Source of the DNA: Pseudocitrobacter vendiensis
Lineage (GTDB): Bacteria > Pseudomonadota > Gammaproteobacteria > Enterobacterales > Enterobacteriaceae
DNA length: 64,000 bases
Reading direction: 5' to 3'
NCBI RefSeq assembly: GCF_943590815.1
Contig: NZ_CALSBS010000001.1
Span: forward strand, 434,001 to 498,000
Both the position numbers and the translations under genes were made by a program. How positions within the stretch are numbered: the first letter of the stretch is position 1; each line of letters opens with the position of its first letter. Positions 1-11,037 of this stretch are shown here, one piece after another. The notes beneath the pieces were generated by a model that saw nothing but the letters and a program-made list of their open reading frames with translations, made no database searches and was not told the DNA's origin.

Positions 1-70
1 CTGTCAGTAAAAGCAGCAGCGGCAGTGGCAACATCATTCCGCCAATATACTTTTTCAGCATAAAAAGCAT
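1..70 (-). CDS. elyC: ElyC envelope biogenesis factor, N-terminal fragment
   Basis: Only the first 23 codons lie in the window. The reverse strand reads MLFMLKKYIGG followed by a hydrophobic run rich in Leu and Pro, which matches the start of ElyC (YcbC), an inner-membrane DUF218 protein needed for normal peptidoglycan and envelope assembly in E. coli. It is divergent from cmoM, as in E. coli. The start codon is at 68–70; the rest lies left of the window. The assignment rests on this short N-terminus plus synteny. Confidence 0.8.
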   Translation of the reverse strand, partial: MLFMLKKYIGGMMLPLPLLLLLT

Positions 71-192
71 CTGAATGGGTCCTTTTTTAACCATCTAGGT
101 GGATCAACGCAGGGATATTACACCAGATAGCTTCATTATCGCCGTGGGTGTGACAAAATAGCCGCCTTGTTGTTGGCGAGTGAGGTCGTCCT

Positions 193-972
193 GTGCAGGA
201 TCGCAATTTTGATGACATCGCGGAAAAATTTTCGCGCAATATCTATGGCACAACGAAAGGGCAGTTGCGGCAGGCCATTTTGTGGCAGGATCTCGATCGT
301 CTGCTGGAAACCTTTGATTCTCGTCCACTGCGCGTACTGGACGCCGGTGGCGGAGAAGGGCAGACGGCGATAAAAATGGCCGAGCGTGGCCACAAGGTCA
401 TTCTGTGCGATCTTTCTGCAGAAATGATCGCCCGCGCAAAACAGGCTGCCAGCGACAAAGGTGTGAGCGACAACATGCATTTTATACAATGCGCGGTCCA
501 GGACGTGGCTCACCATTTGGAAACCCCGGTTGATCTGATATTGTTTCATGCTGTGCTGGAGTGGATAGCGGAACCGAAAGACGCCTTGAATGCGTTATGG
601 TCCGTTCTGCGTCCGGGCGGCGCATTATCGTTAATGTTCTACAATGCAAACGGCTTGTTGATGCATAACATGGTGGCCGGTAATTTTGACTATGTCATGA
701 TCGGTATGCCGAAAAAGAAAAAGCGGACGTTATCGCCGAACTATCCGCGCGATCCGCAACAGGTCTATGGCTGGCTGGAAGAGGCTGGCTGGCAGGTCAC
801 CGGGAAAACCGGCGTGCGAGTGTTTCATGATTATCTGCGCGAAAAACATCGGCAGCATGACTGCTATGAGATGTTACTGGAATTAGAGACGCGCTATTGC
901 CGTCAGGAGCCTTACATTAGCCTGGGGCGCTATATTCATGTCACCGCGCGCAAGCCGCAGAAGCAAGGATAA
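193..972 (+). CDS. cmoM: tRNA 5-carboxymethoxyuridine methyltransferase CmoM (SmtA)
   Basis: SAM-dependent methyltransferase of 259 residues that in E. coli esterifies cmo5U34 to mcmo5U in several tRNA anticodons. The class I motif LDAGGGEGQ lies at residues 49–57, and the sequence is close to E. coli CmoM over its full length. The start is a GTG: it gives the family N-terminus MQDRNFDD, and a GAGG ribosome site sits 7 bases upstream. The stop is three bases before mukF, so cmoM is probably the first gene of the muk operon, as in E. coli (older names smtA, ycbD). Confidence 0.96.
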   Translation: MQDRNFDDIAEKFSRNIYGTTKGQLRQAILWQDLDRLLETFDSRPLRVLDAGGGEGQTAIKMAERGHKVILCDLSAEMIARAKQAASDKGVSDNMHFIQCAVQDVAHHLETPVDLILFHAVLEWIAEPKDALNALWSVLRPGGALSLMFYNANGLLMHNMVAGNFDYVMIGMPKKKKRTLSPNYPRDPQQVYGWLEEAGWQVTGKTGVRVFHDYLREKHRQHDCYEMLLELETRYCRQEPYISLGRYIHVTARKPQKQG

Positions 973-975
973 ACT

Positions 976-2298
976 ATGAGTGAATTTTCCCAGACAGTCC
1001 CCGAACTGGTTGCCTGGGCCAGAAAAAATGATTTTGCCATCTCGCTTCCGGTCGACAGGCTCTCATTTTTGCTGGCTGTCGCAACGCTGAACGGCGAGCG
1101 ACTGGAGGGTGAAATGACGGAAGGCGAGCTGGTGGACGCGTTTCGTCATGTGAGTGATGCGTTTGAGCAAACCAGTGAAACCATCAGTACGCGTGCCAAC
1201 AACGCGATTAACGATTTGGTTCGCCAACGTCTGCTGAACCGCTTTACCAGCGAAGTGACCGAAGGCAATTCTATTTATCGCCTGACGCCGCTAGGGATCG
1301 GTATAACCGATTACTATATCCGCCAGCGCGAATTCTCGACTCTGCGCCTCTCCATGCAGCTGTCGATTGTGGCCGGCGAACTGAAACGCGCCGCCGATGC
1401 GGCAGCGGAAGGCGGCGACGAGTTCCACTGGCACCGTAACGTCTATGCGCCGCTGAAATACTCGGTGGCCGAGATATTCGATAGCATCGACCTGACCCAG
1501 CGCATTATGGATGAGCAGCAACAGTCGGTAAAAGATGATATCGCCCAGTTACTGAACAAAGACTGGCGCGCGGCGATCTCCAGCTGCGAAATGCTGCTGT
1601 CCGAAACGTCCGGCACACTGCGTGAATTGCAGGATACCCTGGACGCGGCAGGCGATAAGCTACAGGCAAACCTGTTGCGTATTCAGGATGCGACGCTCAG
1701 CCACGATCATCTGCACTTTGTCGACCATTTAGTGTTCGACTTGCAAAATAAACTCGACCGCATCGTGAGCTGGGGCCAGCAGGCAATTGACCTGTGGATC
1801 GGTTACGATCGCCACGTGCATAAATTTATCCGTACCGCTATTGATATGGATAAAAACCGCGTCTTCGCCCAGCGTTTGCGCGTGTCGGTACAAAATTACT
1901 TCGATGCGCCATGGGCGCTCACCTATGCCAGCGCCGATCGTCTGCTGGATATGCGTGACGAAGAGATGACTCTGCGCGACGAAGAGGTAATGGGTGAACT
2001 TCCGCCTGATTTAGAGTACGAAGAGTTTAACGAAATCCGCGAACAGCTGGCGGCGCTAATTGAAGAGCAGCTCGCTATCTATAAAACCAAAGCGATCCCG
2101 CTTGATCTGGGGCTGGTGGTAAAAGAGTATCTGCTCCAGTACCCGCGCGCGCGGCACTTCGATGTGGCGCGTATTGTGGTCGATCAGGCGGTTCGTTTAG
2201 GCTTTGCACAAGCAGATTTCACCGGGTTGCCAGCAAAATGGCAGCCAATTAATGATTACGGAGCCAAGGTACAGGCGCATGTCATCGACAAATATTGA
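976..2298 (+). CDS. mukF: Chromosome partition protein MukF (kleisin)
   Basis: Kleisin subunit of the MukBEF condensin, 440 residues, the same length as E. coli MukF. By family knowledge the N-terminal winged-helix domain dimerises, the middle helical part binds MukE, and the C-terminal winged-helix domain bridges the MukB head. The sequence runs colinear with E. coli MukF from [11 protein letters not shown] to the end. It starts three bases after cmoM, and its 3' end overlaps mukE by 20 bases, which indicates translational coupling and fixed subunit ratios. Confidence 0.98.
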   Translation: MSEFSQTVPELVAWARKNDFAISLPVDRLSFLLAVATLNGERLEGEMTEGELVDAFRHVSDAFEQTSETISTRANNAINDLVRQRLLNRFTSEVTEGNSIYRLTPLGIGITDYYIRQREFSTLRLSMQLSIVAGELKRAADAAAEGGDEFHWHRNVYAPLKYSVAEIFDSIDLTQRIMDEQQQSVKDDIAQLLNKDWRAAISSCEMLLSETSGTLRELQDTLDAAGDKLQANLLRIQDATLSHDHLHFVDHLVFDLQNKLDRIVSWGQQAIDLWIGYDRHVHKFIRTAIDMDKNRVFAQRLRVSVQNYFDAPWALTYASADRLLDMRDEEMTLRDEEVMGELPPDLEYEEFNEIREQLAALIEEQLAIYKTKAIPLDLGLVVKEYLLQYPRARHFDVARIVVDQAVRLGFAQADFTGLPAKWQPINDYGAKVQAHVIDKY

Positions 2299-2983
2299 AC
2301 AAGTGATGCCAGTTAAACTGGCGCAGGCCCTGGCCAATCCTATTTTTCCGGCGCTGGATAGCGCGTTGCGTGCGGGTCGGCATATCGGTCTGGATGAGCT
2401 GGATAATCACGCCTTTTTAATGGATTTCCAGGAATACCTGGAAGAGTTTTACGCGCGCTATAACGTTGAGCTGATTCGCGCGCCGGAAGGGTTTTTCTAC
2501 CTGCGCCCGCGTTCCACTACGCTGATTCCACGCTCGGTATTGTCCGAGCTGGATATGATGGTCGGCAAGATCCTCTGCTATCTCTATCTGAGCCCGGAGC
2601 GCCTGGCAAACGAGGGGATCTTTACCCAGCAGGAGCTCTACGATGAGTTGCTGACGCTGGCGGATGAAGCCAAATTGTTGAAGCTGGTGAACAACCGCTC
2701 CACCGGTTCTGACCTTGACCGTCAAAAGCTGCAGGAAAAAGTCCGTTCATCCCTGAACCGTCTGCGTCGTCTGGGCATGGTGTGGTTCATGGGCCATGAC
2801 AGCAGTAAATTCCGTATTACCGAATCCGTGTTCCGCTTCGGCGCGGACGTGCGTTCGGGCGATGATGCGCGTGAAGCGCAACTGCGTATGATCCGCGACG
2901 GCGAAGCGATGGCGATTGAAAACCATCTGCAACTCAATGATGAGAATGAAGACAATCAGCCGGATAGCGGGGAGGAAGAATAA
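2279..2983 (+). CDS. mukE: Chromosome partition protein MukE
   Basis: Kite subunit of MukBEF, 234 residues. The open frame extends upstream to 2204, but I chose the ATG at 2279 because it gives the family N-terminus [16 protein letters not shown] and the usual length. MukE forms tandem winged-helix dimers that bind MukF and DNA. The C-terminal tail is acidic (ends SGEEE). The gene starts inside mukF, and its TAA overlaps the ATG of mukB (TAATG at 2981–2985), so the three muk genes are read as one coupled operon. Confidence 0.98.
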   Translation: MSSTNIEQVMPVKLAQALANPIFPALDSALRAGRHIGLDELDNHAFLMDFQEYLEEFYARYNVELIRAPEGFFYLRPRSTTLIPRSVLSELDMMVGKILCYLYLSPERLANEGIFTQQELYDELLTLADEAKLLKLVNNRSTGSDLDRQKLQEKVRSSLNRLRRLGMVWFMGHDSSKFRITESVFRFGADVRSGDDAREAQLRMIRDGEAMAIENHLQLNDENEDNQPDSGEEE

Positions 2984-5900
2984 TGATCGATCGCGGTAAA
3001 TTTCGTTCGCTAACGCTGATTAACTGGAACGGGTTCTTTGCCCGCACTTTTGACCTTGATGAATTAGTCACCACCCTGTCGGGCGGTAACGGGGCGGGGA
3101 AATCCACCACCATGGCGGCCTTCGTCACGGCACTGATCCCTGATTTAACCCTGCTGCACTTCCGTAACACCACCGAAGCGGGCGCGACCAGCGGCTCGCG
3201 CGACAAAGGTCTGCACGGTAAGCTGAAAGCGGGCGTCTGTTACTCGGTACTGGACGTCATGAACTCGCGCCATCAGCGCGTGGTCGTGGGGGTACGTTTG
3301 CAACAGGTCGCCGGGCGCGACCGTAAAGTTGACATCAAACCGTTCGCCATTCAGGGGCTGCCAACCTCTATGCAGCCGACGTCGTTGCTCACCGAAACGC
3401 TCAACGAGCGTCAGGCGCGCGTACTGACCCTGCAAGAGCTGAAAGACAAGCTCGAAGCCATCGAAGGCGTGCAGTTCAAGCAGTTCAACTCCATCACCGA
3501 TTACCACTCGCTGATGTTCGATCTGGGCATCGTGGCGCGTCGTCTGCGTTCCGCGTCTGACCGTAGCAAGTTCTATCGCCTGATTGAAGCCTCGCTGTAC
3601 GGCGGGATCTCCAGCGCCATCACCCGTTCTCTGCGTGACTACCTGCTGCCAGAAAACAGCGGCGTGCGCAAAGCGTTCCAGGACATGGAAGCCGCGCTGC
3701 GTGAAAACCGCATGACGCTGGAAGCGATTCGCGTCACCCAATCTGACCGCGACCTGTTCAAGCATCTGATTTCCGAAGCGACAGATTACGTGGCGGCGGA
3801 CTACATGCGTCACGCCAACGAACGCCGTATCCACCTCGATAAAGCGCTGGAATATCGTCGCGAACTGTTTACCTCTCGTCAGCAGCTGGCAGCGGAGCAG
3901 TATAAACACGTCGATATGGCCCGTGAGCTGCAAGAGCACAACGGCGCGGAAGGCGATCTTGAAGCCGATCACCAGGCGGCAAGCGATCACCTGAATCTGG
4001 TGCAGACTGCGTTGCGCCAGCAGGAAAAAATTGAGCGCTACGAAGCGGATTTAGAAGAGTTACAGGTCCGCCTTGAAGAGCAGAATGAAGTGGTTGCCGA
4101 GGCGGCAGAGCAGCAGGAAGAGAACGAAGCCCGCGCCGAAGCCGCTGAACTGGAAGTGGATGAGCTGAAAAGCCAGCTTGCCGACTACCAGCAGGCGCTT
4201 GACGTACAGCAAACCCGCGCCATTCAGTACAACCAGGCGCAACAGGCGCTGGCCCGTGCGAAAGAGCTGTGCCATCTGCCCGATCTAACGCCTGACAGCG
4301 CCGACGAATGGCTGGAAACGTTCCAGGCCAAAGAGCAGGAAGCCACAGAAAAACTGCTTACTCTCGAACAAAAAATGAGCGTGGCGCAAACCGCCCATAG
4401 CCAGTTCGAACAGGCCTACCAGATTGTCGTTGCCATCAACGGCCCGGTAGCCCGCGATGAAGCGTGGAATGTGGCGCGTGAATTACTGCGTGATGGTGTC
4501 AATCAGCGTCACCTTGCCGAGCAGGCGCAGTCTCTGCGTGGTCGACTGAACGAGCTGGAACAGCGTCTGCGTGAGCAGCAGGAAGCCGAACGTCTGCTGG
4601 CCGAATTCTGCAAACGCCAGGGGAAACACTACGATATTGAAGACCTGGAGTCGCTGCATCAGGAACTGGAAGCACGTATCGCTACGCTCTCCGACAGCGT
4701 TTCAAGCGCCAGCGAACAGCGTATGTCACTGCGTCAGGAACTGGAAACGTTGCAATCGCGCATCTCCGCGCTGATGCACCGCGCGCCGGTATGGCTGGCG
4801 GCGCAGAACAGCCTGAACCAGTTGTGCGAACAGAGCGGCGAGCAGTTCGAATCCAGCTCGGATGTCACTGAATATCTGCAACAACTGCTGGAACGCGAGC
4901 GTGAAGCGATTGTTGAGCGTGATGAAGTTGGCGCGCGTAAACGTGAAATCGATGAAGAGATTGAGCGTTTAAGCCAGCCGGGCGGCTCGGAAGATCAGCG
5001 TCTTAATGCGCTGGCCGAGCGTTTTGGCGGCGTGCTGCTGTCTGAAATTTATGACGATGTCAGCCTGGACGATGCGCCGTACTTCTCTGCCCTGTATGGC
5101 CCGTCTCGTCACGCAATCGTGGTCCCGGATCTCTCGCAGATCGCCGAACAGCTTGAAGGGCTGGAAGATTGCCCGGAAGATCTGTATCTGATCGAGGGTG
5201 ACCCGCAGTCGTTCGATGACAGCGTCTTCAGCGTCGATGAGCTGGAAAAAGCGGTGGTCGTGAAAATTGCCGATCGCCAGTGGCGTTATTCTCGTTTCCC
5301 AAGCCTGCCGCTGTTTGGCCGTGCGGCACGTGAAAACCGCATCGAGACCCTGCATGCCGAGCGCGAAGTGCTTTCTGAACGCTTCGCCACGCTCTCCTTT
5401 GACGTGCAGAAAACTCAGCGTCTGCATCAGGCGTTCAGCCGCTTTATCGGCAGCCATCTGTCGGTAGCGTTTGACGATGATCCGGAAGCAGAAATTCGCA
5501 AACTCAATACTCGTCGCGGTGAGCTGGAACGCGCGCTGAATACGCACGAAAGCGACAACCAGCAGCAGCGCACACAGTTTGAACAGGCGAAAGAGGGCGT
5601 AGCGCAACTCAACCGTCTGCTGCCGCGTCTGAGCCTGCTGGCCGATGAAACGCTGGCAGACCGCGTCGATGAAATTCAGGAACGTCTGGATGAAGCGCAG
5701 GAAGCCGCGCGCTTTATTCAGCAGCACGGTAACCAACTGGCGAAACTGGAGCCGGTGGTGTCGGTTCTGCAAAACGACCCGGAACAGTTTGAACAGCTAA
5801 AAGAAGATTATGCCTGGTCGCAGCAGGTGCAGCGTGAAGCACGCCAGCAGGCGTTTGCCCTGACGGAAGTGGTGCAGCGCCGCGCGCACTTTAGCTACTC

Positions 5901-7431
5901 TGATTCGGCTGAAATGCTGAGCGGCAACAGCGATCTTAACGAAAAACTGCGCCAGCGTCTGGAGCAGGCGGAAAGCGAGCGTACGCGTGCCCGCGAAGCG
6001 ATGCGTACCCATGCCGCGCAACTGAGTCAGTACAGCCAGGTCCTGGCGTCGCTGAAAAGTTCTTACGACACCAAGAAAGAGCTGCTTAACGATCTCTATA
6101 AAGAGTTGCAGGATATTGGCGTACGCGCCGACAGCGGGGCGGAAGAGCGTGCGCGTATTCGCCGCGATGAACTGCATGCGCAGTTAAGCAACAACCGCGC
6201 GCGTCGTAATCAGCTGGAAAAAGCGCTGACCTTCTGCGAAGCAGAAATGGATAACCTGACCCGTAAGCTGCGTAAGCTGGAACGTGATTACCTGGAAATG
6301 CGCGAGCAGGTGGTGAGCGCGAAAGCTGGCTGGTGCGCGGTGATGCGTCTGGTGAAAGACAATGGCGTAGAACGTCGTCTGCACCGCCGCGAGCTGGCGT
6401 ATCTTTCTGCCGATGACCTGCGTTCGATGTCGGATAAAGCGTTGGGTGCGCTGCGTCTGGCGGTGGCTGACAACGAACACCTGCGCGATGTGCTGCGCAT
6501 GTCGGAAGATCCGAAACGTCCTGAACGTAAAATTCAGTTCTTCGTGGCGGTGTACCAGCATCTGCGCGAACGTATCCGTCAGGATATTATCCGCACCGAT
6601 GATCCAGTCGAAGCTATCGAACAGATGGAAATCGAACTGAGCCGCCTGACCGAAGAACTGACCGGGCGTGAACAGAAACTGGCGATTAGCTCTCGCAGCG
6701 TGGCGAACATCATTCGCAAAACCATTCAGCGCGAACAGAACCGTATTCGTCAGTTGAACCAGGGGCTGCAAAGTGTGTCGTTTGGTCAGGTGAACAGCGT
6801 TCGTCTGAACGTAAACGTGCGTGAAACGCACTCGACGCTGCTGAATGTGCTTTCTGAGCAGCATGAACAGCACCAGGATCTGTTTAATAGCAACCGTCTG
6901 ACCTTCTCCGAAGCGCTGGCGAAGCTCTATTCTCGCCTCAACCCGCAAATCGATATGGGTCAGCGCACGCCGCAAACCATCGGTGAAGAACTGCTGGATT
7001 ATCGCAGCTACCTTGAGATGGAAGTCGAAGTTAACCGTGGTTCCGATGGCTGGCTGCGTGCCGAATCCGGCGCGCTTTCTACCGGTGAGGCGATCGGTAC
7101 CGGGATGTCGATTCTGGTGATGGTGGTACAGAGCTGGGAAGACGAAGCGCGTCGTCTGCGCGGAAAAGACCTCTCACCGTGCCGTCTGCTGTTCCTCGAT
7201 GAAGCCGCCCGTCTGGATGCCCGTTCTATCGCGACGCTATTCGAACTGTGCGAGCGTCTGGAGATGCAGCTGATTATCGCTGCGCCAGAAAATATTAGCC
7301 CGGAAAAAGGCACCACTTATAAACTGGTGCGTAAGGTGGTTGGCAGCCATGAGCACGTTCACGTAGTCGGTTTACGTGGTTTTGCCGCACAACTGCCAGA
7401 GACGCTGCCGGGAACGGCTGACGCTTCGTGA
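2983..7431 (+). CDS. mukB: Chromosome partition protein MukB (SMC-like condensin ATPase)
   Basis: SMC-type ATPase of 1,482 residues (E. coli 1,486), the motor of the MukBEF condensin that compacts and segregates the chromosome and binds topoisomerase IV. Walker [11 protein letters not shown] lies at residues 34–43. Two long coiled-coil arms rich in Glu, Gln, Leu and Arg flank a central hinge near residues 650–780. The C-terminal head carries the signature LSTGEA and Walker [12 protein letters not shown]. The gene overlaps the mukE stop by one base and is followed by a strong intrinsic terminator. No disruption is seen. Confidence 0.98.
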   Translation: MIDRGKFRSLTLINWNGFFARTFDLDELVTTLSGGNGAGKSTTMAAFVTALIPDLTLLHFRNTTEAGATSGSRDKGLHGKLKAGVCYSVLDVMNSRHQRVVVGVRLQQVAGRDRKVDIKPFAIQGLPTSMQPTSLLTETLNERQARVLTLQELKDKLEAIEGVQFKQFNSITDYHSLMFDLGIVARRLRSASDRSKFYRLIEASLYGGISSAITRSLRDYLLPENSGVRKAFQDMEAALRENRMTLEAIRVTQSDRDLFKHLISEATDYVAADYMRHANERRIHLDKALEYRRELFTSRQQLAAEQYKHVDMARELQEHNGAEGDLEADHQAASDHLNLVQTALRQQEKIERYEADLEELQVRLEEQNEVVAEAAEQQEENEARAEAAELEVDELKSQLADYQQALDVQQTRAIQYNQAQQALARAKELCHLPDLTPDSADEWLETFQAKEQEATEKLLTLEQKMSVAQTAHSQFEQAYQIVVAINGPVARDEAWNVARELLRDGVNQRHLAEQAQSLRGRLNELEQRLREQQEAERLLAEFCKRQGKHYDIEDLESLHQELEARIATLSDSVSSASEQRMSLRQELETLQSRISALMHRAPVWLAAQNSLNQLCEQSGEQFESSSDVTEYLQQLLEREREAIVERDEVGARKREIDEEIERLSQPGGSEDQRLNALAERFGGVLLSEIYDDVSLDDAPYFSALYGPSRHAIVVPDLSQIAEQLEGLEDCPEDLYLIEGDPQSFDDSVFSVDELEKAVVVKIADRQWRYSRFPSLPLFGRAARENRIETLHAEREVLSERFATLSFDVQKTQRLHQAFSRFIGSHLSVAFDDDPEAEIRKLNTRRGELERALNTHESDNQQQRTQFEQAKEGVAQLNRLLPRLSLLADETLADRVDEIQERLDEAQEAARFIQQHGNQLAKLEPVVSVLQNDPEQFEQLKEDYAWSQQVQREARQQAFALTEVVQRRAHFSYSDSAEMLSGNSDLNEKLRQRLEQAESERTRAREAMRTHAAQLSQYSQVLASLKSSYDTKKELLNDLYKELQDIGVRADSGAEERARIRRDELHAQLSNNRARRNQLEKALTFCEAEMDNLTRKLRKLERDYLEMREQVVSAKAGWCAVMRLVKDNGVERRLHRRELAYLSADDLRSMSDKALGALRLAVADNEHLRDVLRMSEDPKRPERKIQFFVAVYQHLRERIRQDIIRTDDPVEAIEQMEIELSRLTEELTGREQKLAISSRSVANIIRKTIQREQNRIRQLNQGLQSVSFGQVNSVRLNVNVRETHSTLLNVLSEQHEQHQDLFNSNRLTFSEALAKLYSRLNPQIDMGQRTPQTIGEELLDYRSYLEMEVEVNRGSDGWLRAESGALSTGEAIGTGMSILVMVVQSWEDEARRLRGKDLSPCRLLFLDEAARLDARSIATLFELCERLEMQLIIAAPENISPEKGTTYKLVRKVVGSHEHVHVVGLRGFAAQLPETLPGTADAS

Positions 7432-7452
7432 TGTAAAAGGGCGTAAATAAAA

Positions 7453-7481
7453 AACCCGGCGCGAAAGTGACCGGGTTTTTT
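7453..7481 (+). terminator. Intrinsic terminator after mukB
   Basis: Inverted repeat AACCCGG/CCGGGTT around an 11-base loop, followed by a run of T. It sits 22 bases after the mukB stop and closes the cmoM-muk operon. Confidence 0.85.
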
Positions 7482-7541
7482 CTCATTCAGGGAGAAGCGC
7501 CGTTTTAGCTATCTGCTTTTGAGGCTGGAAGAGGTATCATC

Positions 7542-7556
7542 TTTAGACTTCTTTAC
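7542..7556 (+). promoter_or_regulatory. Candidate CpxR box upstream of ldtD
   Basis: TTTAG-N5-TTTAC is one base from the reverse form of the CpxR consensus (GTAAA-N5-GTAAA). It lies about 85 bases before the ldtD start. In E. coli ldtD (ycbB) belongs to the Cpx envelope-stress regulon, so the placement makes sense. The site was read by eye only. Confidence 0.5.
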
Positions 7557-7641
7557 ATTTGGTCAGGCAGAATTTTTTTGTCTTTATATACTGAGAGTAA
7601 GCCCGTTTTACGAGCATTAATGCAATAACAGGGGGCAAGGG

Positions 7642-9441
7642 ATGTTGCTTAATAAAAAGAATGGTCGTCGATTGTCGGTCGTGAGTATGTGTCTGGCAAT
7701 GACGTTTGCTCCACTGTTTAACGTGCTGGCTGATGAGCCAGAAGTCGTGCCTTCAGACAGTTCCGCCACGGTTGCGGAAACCGCGCCTGCGCTGGCGGTG
7801 CCGGGAAGTCAGGCATCCGCGATGGCGAATCTATTGGGAACGCAGCCGCTCCCGGATGGCGCAGCGGCGAAGAGCCGTGCCGATATTCAGTCCTGGCTGC
7901 CGGCAGGCTACACGCCGGTTTATCTGAATCCATTGGTTACACTTTACGCCGCACACGATATGAAACCGATGTGGGAAAATCGTGATGCCGTACGCGCGTT
8001 CCAGCAGCAACTGGCCGAAGTCGCTATCGCCGGTTTTCAGCCGCAGTTTACTAAATGGGTTGAGCTGTTAACCGACCCGAATGTCAGCGGGATGGCACGG
8101 GATGTCGTGCTTTCTGATGCGCTGATGGGCTATCTGCACTTCATCAGCGGTATCCCGGTTCAGGGCAATCGATGGCTCTACAGCGCGAAACCGTACACCC
8201 TGGCGACGCCGCCGCTGTCGGTTATTAACCAGTGGCAACTGGCGCTTTCTGATGGCACGTTACCGCAGTTTATCGCCGGGCTTGCCCCGCAGCATCCGCA
8301 GTATGAAACCATGCATCAGACACTGCTGTCGCTGCTCTCCGATACCAAACCCTGGCCAACCCTGAAGGCTGGCGCGTCGCTGCGTCCGGGGCAATGGAGT
8401 AGCGATGTGCCTGCGCTACGTGAAATTTTACAGCGCCATGGCATACTCGATGGCGGGCCCACTATCACGCTGCCGGGCGATGAGCCGGCTGTCAGTCCAT
8501 CGGCCCCATCCAGAAAAACCGCGAAATCGGGCCCACAAGTGTATGACCGAACGCTGTCTGATGCCGTTAAACGCTTCCAGACATCGCAGGGGCTCGGCAG
8601 TGATGGTGTCATTGGAGGCGCCACGCGCGATGCGCTCAATCTTTCTAACGCCGAACGTGCAGGTGTGGTGGCGCTGAATATACAGCGTTTGCGTCTGCTG
8701 CCAGGCAAACTCTCAACGGGCATTATGGTGAATATTCCGGCGTATTCGCTGGTCTATTATCAGGACGGAAATCAGGTGCTGGCGTCGCGCGTCATCGTGG
8801 GCCGCCCGGATCGCAAAACGCCGATGATGAGCAGTGCGCTGAATAACGTGGTGGTCAATCCGCCGTGGAACGTGCCGCCAACACTGGCGCGCAATGACAT
8901 TCTGCCGAAACTGCGCAATGACCCAGGCTATCTTGAGCGTCACAACTATACGATGATGCGCGGCTGGAACAGTAGCGAAACCATCGATCCATGGCGCGTT
9001 GACTGGTCAACGATTACGCCGTCGAATCTGCCGTTCCGCTTCCAGCAGGCCCCAGGGCCACGCAACTCGCTTGGGCGATATAAGTTTAATATGCCGAGTT
9101 CGGACGCCATTTATTTGCACGATACGCCAAACCATAATTTATTCCAGAAGGATGCCCGCGCGTTAAGTTCTGGCTGTGTGCGTGTGAATAAAGCCTCTGA
9201 ACTCGCCGGTATGTTATTGGGTGATGCTGGATGGAATGACACGCGAATTTCCGATGCACTGAAGCAGGGTAATACCCGTTACGTGAATATCCGACAGAAT
9301 ATCCCGGTGAATCTTTATTACCTCACCGCCTTTGTGGATGCTGATGGAAAGACACAATATCGCACAGATATTTACAATTATGATGTAACAGCGCGATCTG
9401 GCGCACAAATTCTGCCAAAAGCGGAACAATTAATCAGATAA
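7642..9441 (+). CDS. ldtD: L,D-transpeptidase LdtD (YcbB)
   Basis: Periplasmic L,D-transpeptidase that makes 3-3 (mDap–mDap) cross-links in peptidoglycan and can give beta-lactam tolerance in E. coli. It has 599 residues (E. coli 615). An N-terminal signal sequence contains a hydrophobic stretch ending near residue 30. A Ser/Ala/Pro-rich linker, a peptidoglycan-binding domain around residues 310–335 and a C-terminal YkuD domain follow. The catalytic motif SSGCVRV places the nucleophile at Cys512, with a His in HDTPNH upstream. A Cpx-like box precedes the gene. mepK, another cell-wall enzyme, lies downstream after about 180 bases. Confidence 0.96.
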   Translation: MLLNKKNGRRLSVVSMCLAMTFAPLFNVLADEPEVVPSDSSATVAETAPALAVPGSQASAMANLLGTQPLPDGAAAKSRADIQSWLPAGYTPVYLNPLVTLYAAHDMKPMWENRDAVRAFQQQLAEVAIAGFQPQFTKWVELLTDPNVSGMARDVVLSDALMGYLHFISGIPVQGNRWLYSAKPYTLATPPLSVINQWQLALSDGTLPQFIAGLAPQHPQYETMHQTLLSLLSDTKPWPTLKAGASLRPGQWSSDVPALREILQRHGILDGGPTITLPGDEPAVSPSAPSRKTAKSGPQVYDRTLSDAVKRFQTSQGLGSDGVIGGATRDALNLSNAERAGVVALNIQRLRLLPGKLSTGIMVNIPAYSLVYYQDGNQVLASRVIVGRPDRKTPMMSSALNNVVVNPPWNVPPTLARNDILPKLRNDPGYLERHNYTMMRGWNSSETIDPWRVDWSTITPSNLPFRFQQAPGPRNSLGRYKFNMPSSDAIYLHDTPNHNLFQKDARALSSGCVRVNKASELAGMLLGDAGWNDTRISDALKQGNTRYVNIRQNIPVNLYYLTAFVDADGKTQYRTDIYNYDVTARSGAQILPKAEQLIR

Positions 9442-9623
9442 ATGAAGTAGTTCAGGTAATTTAGTGGTCCTATCTATGTCGCAACCTTCGCCCCGGAAAG
9501 CCCTGGTGGCGCGGGTTGCGCTGGGATGGTCGCCTTGACGCTGGCAGAAATGCCCGGTAAGGTGCCCTACGTGCGCCAGAAGTGCATAAATTTCGATCAC
9601 ATTTACTTGTAGACCTGATTATC

Positions 9624-10175
9624 ATGGACAAATTTGACGCTAATCGCCGCAAACTGCTGGCACTGGGTGGGGCTGCGCTGGGCGCTGCTGCCATCTTGCC
9701 GACGCCTGCACTTGCTACCCTCTCGACCCCACGTCCGCGGATCCTGACGCTGAACAATCTTCATACGGGTGAGTTGATAAAAGCCGAGTTTTTTGACGGC
9801 AGAGGCTATATTCAGGATGAATTAGCAAAACTCAATCATTTCTTCCGTGATTATCGCGCGAATAAAATAACCACTATCGACCCCTCATTATTTGACCAGC
9901 TTTATCGGTTACAGGGCTTATTAGGCTCTAATCGCCCGGTACAGTTAATCTCTGGCTATCGTGCCATAGACACCAATAATGAATTACGTGCCCATAGCCG
10001 TGGTGTAGCGAAAAATAGCTACCACACGAAAGGACGGGCGATGGATTTCCATATTGAAGGCGTTTCGTTAAGCAATATTCGCAAAGCCGCGTTATCTATG
10101 CGCGCAGGTGGTGTAGGATACTACCCACGTAGCAACTTTGTGCATATTGATACCGGGCCGGTGCGGCACTGGTAA
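9624..10175 (+). CDS. mepK: Murein endopeptidase MepK (YcbK, peptidase M15 family)
   Basis: DUF882/M15 peptidase of 183 residues. In E. coli MepK cleaves D-Ala–mDap and also 3-3 mDap–mDap cross-links, so it works on the bonds that LdtD next door makes. The start at 9624 gives the family N-terminus MDKFDANRRKLLALGG, a twin-arginine signal (RR followed by a hydrophobic stretch ending near TPALA). Zinc-site motifs are visible: SGYR, SYHTKGRAMDF, and HID near the C-terminus. The frame extends upstream to 9582, but that start would bury the Tat signal. Confidence 0.95.
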   Translation: MDKFDANRRKLLALGGAALGAAAILPTPALATLSTPRPRILTLNNLHTGELIKAEFFDGRGYIQDELAKLNHFFRDYRANKITTIDPSLFDQLYRLQGLLGSNRPVQLISGYRAIDTNNELRAHSRGVAKNSYHTKGRAMDFHIEGVSLSNIRKAALSMRAGGVGYYPRSNFVHIDTGPVRHW

Positions 10176-10190
10176 CGAAACAGGAGCCTT

Positions 10191-10838
10191 ATGAACTATC
10201 GTATTATTCCGGTCACCGCGTTCGCGCAGAACTGTTCATTGATTTGGTGCGAGCAGACGAAACTTGCTGCGCTGGTCGATCCTGGCGGCGACGCAGAGAA
10301 AATCAAAGAGCAGGTTGAGGCCGCTGGCGTTACCCTGGTTCAGATTTTACTCACTCACGGGCATCTCGATCACGTAGGCGCGGCGGCAGAGCTGGCAGCG
10401 CATTACGGTATTCCCGTGATTGGGCCGGAAAAAGAAGATGAGTTCTGGCTGCAGGGATTACCGCAACAGAGCCGGATGTTTGGCCTCGAAGAGTGCCAGC
10501 CGCTGACGCCAGACCGTTGGTTGAACGAAGGCGAAACGGTGAGCGTGGGTAACGTGAAGCTGCAGGTGCTTCATTGTCCGGGACACACGCCAGGCCACAT
10601 CGTCTTTTTCGATGATGCGTCGCGTCTGTTGATTTCCGGCGATGTTATCTTTAAAGGCGGGGTGGGGCGCAGTGATTTTCCGCGCGGTGACCACGGCCAA
10701 CTGATCGACGCGATTAAACGTAAGCTGTTGCCGCTGGGTGATGACGTGACGTTTATTCCAGGTCATGGGCCGCTGTCGACGCTCGGTTATGAGCGGTTGC
10801 ACAACCCGTTCCTGCAGGATGAAATGCCTGTCTGGTAA
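10191..10838 (+). CDS. gloC: Hydroxyacylglutathione hydrolase GloC (YcbL, glyoxalase II)
   Basis: Metallo-beta-lactamase-fold thioesterase of 215 residues, a single-domain type II glyoxalase that hydrolyses S-D-lactoylglutathione in methylglyoxal detoxification. The metal motif THGHLDH is at residues 55–61, with further His/Asp ligands in [15 protein letters not shown] and PGHGP. An AGGAG-like site (caggagcc) precedes the ATG. It lies 15 bases after mepK. The methylglyoxal synthase gene mgsA is found elsewhere in this window (49 kb). Confidence 0.96.
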   Translation: MNYRIIPVTAFAQNCSLIWCEQTKLAALVDPGGDAEKIKEQVEAAGVTLVQILLTHGHLDHVGAAAELAAHYGIPVIGPEKEDEFWLQGLPQQSRMFGLEECQPLTPDRWLNEGETVSVGNVKLQVLHCPGHTPGHIVFFDDASRLLISGDVIFKGGVGRSDFPRGDHGQLIDAIKRKLLPLGDDVTFIPGHGPLSTLGYERLHNPFLQDEMPVW

Positions 10839-10848
10839 TTGAAAAAAA

Positions 10849-10870
10849 GGCCGCGAAAGCGGCCTTTTTT
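10849..10870 (+). terminator. Intrinsic terminator after gloC
   Basis: Perfect stem GGCCGC-GAAA-GCGGCC with a six-T tail, directly after the gloC stop. Confidence 0.9.
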
Positions 10871-10970
<100 letters not shown>

Positions 10971-10999
10971 GAACCGCGCGCACTTTGTCAGCAATATGA

Positions 11000-11020
11000 G
11001 GCCGCTTTTGCGGCCTTTTT
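11000..11020 (+). terminator. Second GGCCGC hairpin terminator
   Basis: Stem GGCCGC-TTTT-GCGGCC with a five-T tail on the plus strand. It repeats the stem found after gloC and lies just before the end of convergent aspC. Its T-tract orientation suits transcription from the left. Confidence 0.7.
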
Positions 11021-11037
11021 ATTTCATCTGACTCGTC

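Noticed and set aside
9442-9623. Possible small gene between ldtD and mepK
   Set aside because: Only a minus-strand Arg/Ser/Ala-rich frame overlapping mepK is open; no ribosome site or known family.
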